Below, piece after piece: positions 1 to 5,033 of a DNA stretch of 5,033 nucleotides. The DNA lies in the NCBI GenBank assembly GCA_030052355.1, contig JASIGS010000434.1, forward strand, positions 1-5,033, written 5' to 3'. This DNA is from Streptosporangiaceae bacterium. Lineage in GTDB: Bacteria > Actinomycetota > Actinomycetes > Streptosporangiales > Streptosporangiaceae. Under the pieces are notes generated by a model. The model did not search any database, was not told where the DNA came from, and saw only the letters and a program-made list of their open reading frames with translations. Made by a program: the position numbers and the translations under genes. Numbering within the stretch: position 1 is the stretch's first letter; each line of letters begins with the position of its first letter.

Positions 1-1157
1 GCGAGCGCGCCGACCGCCGCCGCGGCAGCGCAGGCCAGCACCGCCTCGGCCACGCTGGGCTTGACCAGCTGCCAGCGGGCCGCGCCGCGCGCTGTCAGCA
101 GGGCGCCCTCGTCGTCACGGTGACTGGCCAGCAGGCGCCCGGCGAGCGCCAGGGCCGCCGCCGCCAGGATCAGCAGCTGCAGCGCGCTGATGATCACCAG
201 CATCCTGGCCGCCGCCAGCTGGCGGGCCGTGTTCGCCAGCACTCCGGGCAACGCGGTGCTGGCGGTCATCTGCGACAGGGCCGGAGCGTCCTGGATGGAG
301 CTCACCGCGGCGCTGAGCCGGTCCGAGAAGCTCACCAGGCTCGCCGGGCCGATGGCCGTTGCGTCCGGCACCGCCACAAAGGACAGCGCGCCCTGCGCGA
401 GGGCCGAGCTGCCGGCGCCAGCGCCGGCCGTGCCGCCGGTGGCAACTGCCCCCGGACTGACCACGGCCGGGCCGTAGACGGCGAAACCCCCCGAGATCGT
501 CAGGCCGCTCGCGCTGACGGACGCCGCGCTCCAGTACGGCGAGGCCGACTCCTTGGGCGCGTACAGCCCGGTCACGCGCAGCCGGACGGTGGCGCGGGTG
601 GATATGTCGGTGACACTGAGCACCGAGCCGACGCGCGAGTGCAGCAGCTTCGCGGTGCCGGCTGGAAGCGCTACCGGGACCGGCTGGCCCGGCTGCGGGC
701 TGGCCGGCCAGCTTCCGGCCGTCAGCACCGCGAACGCCTTGAAGTCCTGCATCGCCGCCGCCCTGACGACCGGGACGTTCCCTGATACCTGCGGACCCGG
801 CAGCTGCAGGTAGTCAGACCAGACGTCGCGGTAGAGCCGGTACGGGATGGAGCCGAGCGCGGACCGCGTCCAGGCTGTGACGGCAGCGGTCGTCGGCGCC
901 GTCTGCCCAGCGCCGGCGCTGCCGCTGACGACCACCGAGGCCTGGCCGGATGCGGTCAGCTCCTGACGGACCGAGGCGGGCAGCACCCCCGAGTAGAAGT
1001 CCACGAGCGCGGCGATGAGCGCCGCGGTGACCAGCACTGACGCCATCAGGCAACTCAGCAGCAGCCAGGCTGATCCCATCCGGCGCGCCAGGAAAGAGGC
1101 TCGCAGAACGCGCATCCCCGTGAGCCGCTCCCTCCGCAGCCGCGCGATGAGCCTCAT
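1..1157 (-). CDS. FtsX-like ABC transporter permease, N-terminal part (runs off left edge)
   Basis: An uninterrupted minus-strand frame of 385 codons runs from an ATG at 1157 to the window edge. Seen in the translation: a basic N-terminus; a hydrophobic segment at about residues 31-53; a long extracytoplasmic stretch at about 54-315, with an Ala/Gly/Ser-rich patch near 234-256; a second hydrophobic segment at about 317-340; the cytoplasmic stretch RLLASHRDDEGALLTARGAA (340-359) followed by RWQLVKPSVAEA; and the start of a third membrane segment from about 370. One anchor, a large outer domain, then a multi-span core with an 'R..E.ALL.ARGA' loop is the usual plan of actinobacterial FtsX-like (MacB/LolCE-type) permeases, which are often 800-1100 residues and possibly duplicated. 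By family it would work with a cytoplasmic ATPase, not in this window; the substrate is unknown. No in-frame ATG or GTG lies between 1157 and 1280. ATG 1115 (residue 15) is an alternative start with a purine-rich site upstream. Family call firm, start less so. Confidence 0.85.
   Translation of the reverse strand, partial: MRLIARLRRERLTGMRVLRASFLARRMGSAWLLLSCLMASVLVTAALIAALVDFYSGVLPASVRQELTASGQASVVVSGSAGAGQTAPTTAAVTAWTRSALGSIPYRLYRDVWSDYLQLPGPQVSGNVPVVRAAAMQDFKAFAVLTAGSWPASPQPGQPVPVALPAGTAKLLHSRVGSVLSVTDISTRATVRLRVTGLYAPKESASPYWSAASVSASGLTISGGFAVYGPAVVSPGAVATGGTAGAGAGSSALAQGALSFVAVPDATAIGPASLVSFSDRLSAAVSSIQDAPALSQMTASTALPGVLANTARQLAAARMLVIISALQLLILAAAALALAGRLLASHRDDEGALLTARGAARWQLVKPSVAEAVLACAAAAAVGAL
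411..428. repeat. GC-only 8-bp inverted repeat inside the permease gene
   Basis: GCCGGCGC-CA-GCGCCGGC is a perfect 8+8 inverted repeat with a 2-base centre. It lies in the permease stretch that encodes the low-complexity patch GGTAGAGAGSS (about residues 241-251). The likely explanation is repeated GGC/GCC/GCG codons for Gly and Ala, not a dedicated site, although it could form a strong hairpin in the transcript. Confidence 0.4.
1128..1135 (-). promoter_or_regulatory. Possible Shine-Dalgarno for an alternative permease start
   Basis: On the minus strand this reads GGAGGGAG, the best ribosome-binding-like match near the permease start. It lies 12 bases before the ATG at 1115-1113 (residue 15 of the longer form). 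That spacing is longer than usual. The upstream ATG at 1157 has no such site. If this site is used, the protein starts MRVLRASFLARR, still with a basic N-terminus before the first membrane segment, so both starts are plausible. Confidence 0.35.
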
Positions 1158-1171
1158 CGCGTGTCGCAAAT

Positions 1172-1201
1172 ACCCTAATTGGCGCTCTGCGGCGCTGACC
1201 A
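1172..1201 (-). promoter_or_regulatory. Candidate sigma70-like promoter for the permease gene
   Basis: Read on the minus strand, TGGTCA (1201-1196) is separated by 18 bases from TAGGGT (1177-1172). The -10 fits the actinomycete TAGRRT pattern and the -35 matches TTGACA at 4 of 6 positions. Transcription would begin near 1165, only about 8 bases before the ATG at 1157, giving a nearly leaderless message. That agrees with the absence of a Shine-Dalgarno before that ATG. It sits in an AT-richer patch of an otherwise very GC-rich region. Such matches arise by chance, so this is only a candidate. Confidence 0.3.
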
Positions 1202-1253
1202 GGGCCGTCGCAGGATGGTTATGAGACCGATGGCCGGCCGTTGCCGCGATGGG

Positions 1254-1277
1254 ATGTCTCAGTGCATGTCTTAGTGC
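1254..1277. repeat. 12-bp tandem duplication across the lgt stop codon
   Basis: ATGTCTCAGTGC (1254-1265) is followed directly by ATGTCTTAGTGC (1266-1277), with 11 of 12 bases identical. On the minus strand the copies carry CAC-TAA-GAC-AT and CAC-TGA-GAC-AT in the lgt frame. The first copy therefore holds the real stop (TAA, 1273-1271) and the second holds another in-frame stop (TGA) 12 bases later. The simplest reading is a recent slippage duplication of the gene end that left a double stop. Confidence 0.7.
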
Positions 1278-2131
1278 ACCGCGGGCCCGCGTACGGTTCC
1301 GGCGGCCGGCCCGGGCGAACCGGCTGGCATCCGCGGGCGCCCCTGCCGGCGCCGGATGGCAAGGTACGAGCACGACGCGACGAGCAGCACCAGCATCGCC
1401 ACCTGGTCGGTCCGCACGCCGAGCAGCTGAGGCGAGTGGTCGATCCGCAGTGCCTGGGCGCAGAACCGGACGGCCGCGTACGTCGCGGCCAGTATGGCGA
1501 GGGCGCGGTCGCCGGTCAGCGAGTACCTCCTGATCGCGTAGCCGATGCCGACCGCGATCAGCAGGTCGGCTGCCGATTCGTAGGCGAACACCGGCTGGAA
1601 GGTGGCGAAGGCCTGGTAGCCGGCGGCACGCCGCTCCGGGGCTATGTCGACGGCCCACGGCAGCGTGGAGGGGCTTCCGTAGTACGACTGGCCGAACCAG
1701 TTACCCCAGACGGCTATGGCCTGCGTAACGGCGAGCGCGGGGGCGGCCGCCAGGGCGAGCTTGCCGGGCCGCACCCCGGTGCCGCGGCAGTAGATCAGCG
1801 CCGCGATGCCACCCACCGCGAAGGCGCCGAGGGTGCCGAGGCCGCCCTGCCAGATGCGCAGCACCGCGGTCCAGTCCTTGCCGGACCCGAAGTAGGCGTG
1901 GTAGCTGGTCAGCACGGTGTACGCGCGGGCCCCGACCAGCGCTGCGGGTACCGAGACCGTGGCGACCTTCAGGACGACGCCAGGCTCACCGCCGGCCCGG
2001 CGGTATCTCCAGTCGGTCAGCCAGAGTCCGGCCAGCACCGCCGCCACCATGCACAGCGCGTATCCCCTGATCGGGATCGGGCCCAGGTGCCACAGCGGGG
2101 TGGCCGGACTCGGGAGGTAGGCGGCCGGCAT
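1271..2131 (-). CDS. lgt: Prolipoprotein diacylglyceryl transferase (Lgt) homologue with divergent signature
   Basis: A complete 286-residue protein of the Lgt family, the membrane enzymes that move diacylglycerol from phosphatidylglycerol to the lipobox cysteine of prelipoproteins. About seven hydrophobic segments are visible (roughly 24-42, 55-73, 98-114, 124-142, 187-201, 209-227, 241-258), then a short basic, Pro/Gly-rich tail. Family landmarks: LGPIPIRGYAL (16-26, Tyr24 matching E. coli Tyr26), WQGGLG (94-99), GNWF....YYG (143-152), FAYES (182-186) and VRF....LRID (221-231). Asn144, Gly152 and Arg222 match E. coli N146, G154 and R239. The residues at the places of R143, E151 and E243 are Val141, Ser149 and Gln226, so activity is uncertain. 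Gln at the E. coli H103 position (Gln95) is less telling, because actinobacterial Lgt often lacks that His. The ATG fits the family's N-terminus, and an in-frame TAA ends 9 bases upstream, so no longer start is possible. The Shine-Dalgarno is weak. It lies 61 bp after gltD on the same strand, possibly co-transcribed. Confidence 0.88.
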   Translation of the reverse strand: MPAAYLPSPATPLWHLGPIPIRGYALCMVAAVLAGLWLTDWRYRRAGGEPGVVLKVATVSVPAALVGARAYTVLTSYHAYFGSGKDWTAVLRIWQGGLGTLGAFAVGGIAALIYCRGTGVRPGKLALAAAPALAVTQAIAVWGNWFGQSYYGSPSTLPWAVDIAPERRAAGYQAFATFQPVFAYESAADLLIAVGIGYAIRRYSLTGDRALAILAATYAAVRFCAQALRIDHSPQLLGVRTDQVAMLVLLVASCSYLAIRRRQGRPRMPAGSPGPAAGTVRGPAVH

Positions 2132-2151
2132 GTATGGACGTTACCGCCACC

Positions 2152-2165
2152 GGCGAGTGCTCGCC
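2152..2165. repeat. Small perfect inverted repeat between gltD and lgt
   Basis: GGCGAG-TG-CTCGCC is a perfect 6+6 inverted repeat with a 2-base centre, lying 27 bases after the gltD stop and 20 bases before the lgt start. In RNA it could form a short GC-rich hairpin with a four-base loop. No T-run follows on the minus strand, so it is not a convincing intrinsic terminator. It might cause mild attenuation or serve as a protein site, or be chance in GC-rich DNA. Confidence 0.35.
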
Positions 2166-2192
2166 CCGGGAGGATGACCGCCGCCAGGCCGG

Positions 2193-3671
2193 CTATCGGA
2201 GCGGCGCGGCGGACGGGGTGATGGCGGCCGGCAGCGAGGTGTCCCCGCACAGGAAGGCGTCCACCGCGGCCGCGGCGGAGCGCCCCTCGGCGATCGCCCA
2301 GACTATGAGCGACTGGCCGCGGCCCATGTCACCGGCGACGAACACGCCGGGCGCCGACGTCGCGAACGACGCGTCCCTGGCCACGTTCCCGCGGCTGTCG
2401 AACTCCACCCCGAGGTCGCGCAGCAGCGGCCCCGGCTCGGCGCCGCTGAAGCCCATGGCGAGCAGCACCAGGTCACACGCGAGCTCGCGCTGCGTCCCCG
2501 GCTTCGGCTGGAACTTCCCGTCCGCCGGCTCGACCTCGACCAGCTCCAGCGCCCTGACCCGGCCTGCCTCGTCACCGAGGAACCGCTGGGTGGAGACGGC
2601 GTAGACGCGGTCGCCGCCTTCCTCGTGCGCACCGGAGACCCGGAAGATCGCCGGATACGTCGGCCACGGCTGGCCCGGCGGGCGCCGGTCGGGCGGCCTC
2701 GGCAGGATCTCCAGTTGCGTGATCGAGGCCGCGCCTTGCCGGATCGCGGTGCCCAGGCAGTCCGCGCCGGTATCGCCGCCGCCGATGATGACGACGTGCC
2801 GTCCCCGCGCGGAGATCGCTGGCTCGGCTGCCTGCTCCCCCGCACGCAGGCCAGCGGCCACGACCCGGTTCGACAGCGGCAGGTACTCCATGGCCTGATG
2901 GATGCCGCCCAGCTCGGCACCGGGCACGTCCAGCTTCCTCGCCACGGTCGCGCCGCAGGCCAGCACCACGGCGGCGTACTCGTCGCGCAGCGCTGCCGCG
3001 GTGACGTCGGTGCCGGCACTGACACCGCAGCGGAACTCGGTGCCCTCGGCCAGCATCTGCACGAGCCGCCGGTCCAGGTGCCGCTTCTCCATCTTGAACT
3101 CGGGGATCCCGTACCGCAGCAGGCCGCCAGGCGCGTCGGCGCGCTCGAACACGGTGACCGCGTGGCCAGCCCTGGTGAGCTGCTGCGCTGCCGCCAGCCC
3201 CGCGGGCCCCGAACCGATCACCGCGACCCTTCGTCCGGCCGCCACCGCCGCGGGTGACGGACGCCGGGGCGGGACCCAGCCCTCGGCCCAGGCGCGGTCG
3301 ATGATCTCCACCTCGACCTGCTTGATCGTCACCGGCTCGGCCGCGATACCGAGCACGCAGGCCGACTCGCACGGGGCGGGACACAGCCGCCCGGTGAACT
3401 CGGGGAAGTTGTTGGTGGCGTGCAGCCGCTCGGCGGCGGCCCGCCAGTCCCGGCTGTGGACCAGGTCGTTCCACTCCGGTATCAGGTTGCCGAGCGGGCA
3501 GCCCGAGTGGCAGAACGGAATGCCGCAGTCCATGCACCGCCCAGCCTGCCGCTCCAGCTCCGCGGGGCTGAAGTCGGTGTACACCTCTTTCCAGTCAGAG
3601 ATGCGCACGTCCACCGGCCGGCGGGCCGGCGTCTTGCGCGGCGTGGTCATGAAGCCCTTCGGGTCAGCCAT
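2193..3671 (-). CDS. gltD: Glutamate synthase small subunit (NADPH-GOGAT beta)
   Basis: A complete 492-residue GltD, normal for the family. It takes electrons from NADPH through FAD and passes them through iron-sulfur clusters to the large subunit, which makes two glutamates from glutamine and 2-oxoglutarate in the cytoplasm. Seen: an N-terminal iron-sulfur region with Cys46, 49, 54 and 58 (CMDCGIPFCHSGCPLGN) and Cys97, 101 and 105 (CPAPCESAC); an FAD-binding Rossmann motif GSGPAG (153-158) followed by APGGLLRYGIPEFKMEK (180-196); a second dinucleotide motif GGGDTGADC (297-305), expected to bind NADPH; and a C-terminal FAD-contact segment GVFVAGDMGRGQS (442-454). All key residues are present. 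The start was chosen because MADPKGF is the usual actinobacterial GltD N-terminus; ATG at residue 8 is the only close alternative. It follows gltB by 18 bases with only a weak GGG-rich ribosome site, so translation is probably coupled to gltB. The stop is TAG. Confidence 0.97.
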   Translation of the reverse strand: MADPKGFMTTPRKTPARRPVDVRISDWKEVYTDFSPAELERQAGRCMDCGIPFCHSGCPLGNLIPEWNDLVHSRDWRAAAERLHATNNFPEFTGRLCPAPCESACVLGIAAEPVTIKQVEVEIIDRAWAEGWVPPRRPSPAAVAAGRRVAVIGSGPAGLAAAQQLTRAGHAVTVFERADAPGGLLRYGIPEFKMEKRHLDRRLVQMLAEGTEFRCGVSAGTDVTAAALRDEYAAVVLACGATVARKLDVPGAELGGIHQAMEYLPLSNRVVAAGLRAGEQAAEPAISARGRHVVIIGGGDTGADCLGTAIRQGAASITQLEILPRPPDRRPPGQPWPTYPAIFRVSGAHEEGGDRVYAVSTQRFLGDEAGRVRALELVEVEPADGKFQPKPGTQRELACDLVLLAMGFSGAEPGPLLRDLGVEFDSRGNVARDASFATSAPGVFVAGDMGRGQSLIVWAIAEGRSAAAAVDAFLCGDTSLPAAITPSAAPLR

Positions 3672-3689
3672 CGGTTGCCCAATCCCCGT

Positions 3690-5033
<1,344 letters not shown>

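Noticed and set aside
120..785. A long plus-strand open frame (221 codons) opposite the permease
   Set aside because: Its translation is Arg/Gly/Ala/Gln-rich with no recognisable domain. The opposite strand carries a coherent membrane-protein frame with hydrophobic segments and an FtsX-like loop. Long antisense frames are expected in such GC-rich DNA.
814..1053. A 79-codon minus-strand frame in another register
   Set aside because: It overlaps the permease frame fully, is Arg-rich and low in hydrophobic order, and has no family features, so it is a frame shadow.
1232..1239. GGCCGGCC palindrome in the lgt-permease gap as an operator
   Set aside because: An 8-bp GC-only palindrome is expected often in DNA of this composition, and nothing else marks it as a site.
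2132..2192. Intrinsic terminator between gltD and lgt
   Set aside because: The 6-bp inverted repeat at 2152-2165 has a short stem and no T-run after it, so it does not support termination.
1241..2221. A 326-codon plus-strand open frame opposite lgt
   Set aside because: It is Gly/Arg/Ala-rich without domain signs, while the opposite strand encodes a clear Lgt-family protein.
2572..3537. Long alternative minus-strand frames inside gltD, including 2303-3025
   Set aside because: These are out-of-register translations of gltD, with Arg/Ala/Ser-rich composition. The gltD frame has all expected cofactor motifs end to end.
3672..3689. Separate promoter for gltD in the gltB-gltD gap
   Set aside because: The gap is only 18 bases and has no promoter-like hexamers. 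Co-transcription with gltB explains it better.

Overview
The window is GC-rich DNA from an actinobacterium, probably a Streptomyces- or Streptosporangiales-like actinomycete. This rests on strong G/C preference at third codon positions, an actinobacterial-type GltD N-terminus (MADPKGF...), an actinobacterial-style Lgt sequence and a large FtsX-like permease of the kind common in that phylum. I cannot name a genus. All four supported genes lie on the minus strand, so the window reads biologically from its right end to its left.

Layout, in transcription order. (1) Positions 5033-3690 hold the C-terminal 447 codons of gltB, the large subunit of glutamate synthase; its 5' part is outside the window. 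(2) After 18 bases comes a complete gltD (3671-2193), the NADPH/FAD/iron-sulfur small subunit. Together the two subunits make the GOGAT half of the GS-GOGAT ammonium assimilation route. (3) After 61 bases comes a complete lgt homologue (2131-1271), a polytopic membrane protein of the prolipoprotein diacylglyceryl transferase family. Several residues considered important in E. coli Lgt are replaced, so it may be a specialised or inactive paralogue. (4) After 113 bases comes the first 385 codons of an ABC-transporter permease of the FtsX-like family (1157-1). It runs off the left edge, so its frame has no stop inside the window.

The only non-coding stretches are the three short gaps. The gap between lgt and the permease carries a near-perfect 12-bp tandem duplication over the lgt stop codon and a weak sigma70-like promoter candidate for the permease. 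The gap between gltD and lgt carries a small perfect inverted repeat. No RNA genes, CRISPR arrays, insertion sequences or integration sites were seen.

Most of the window is ordinary core metabolism. The point most worth a second look is the divergent Lgt homologue directly downstream of gltBD. I did not find evidence for a wholly new system.
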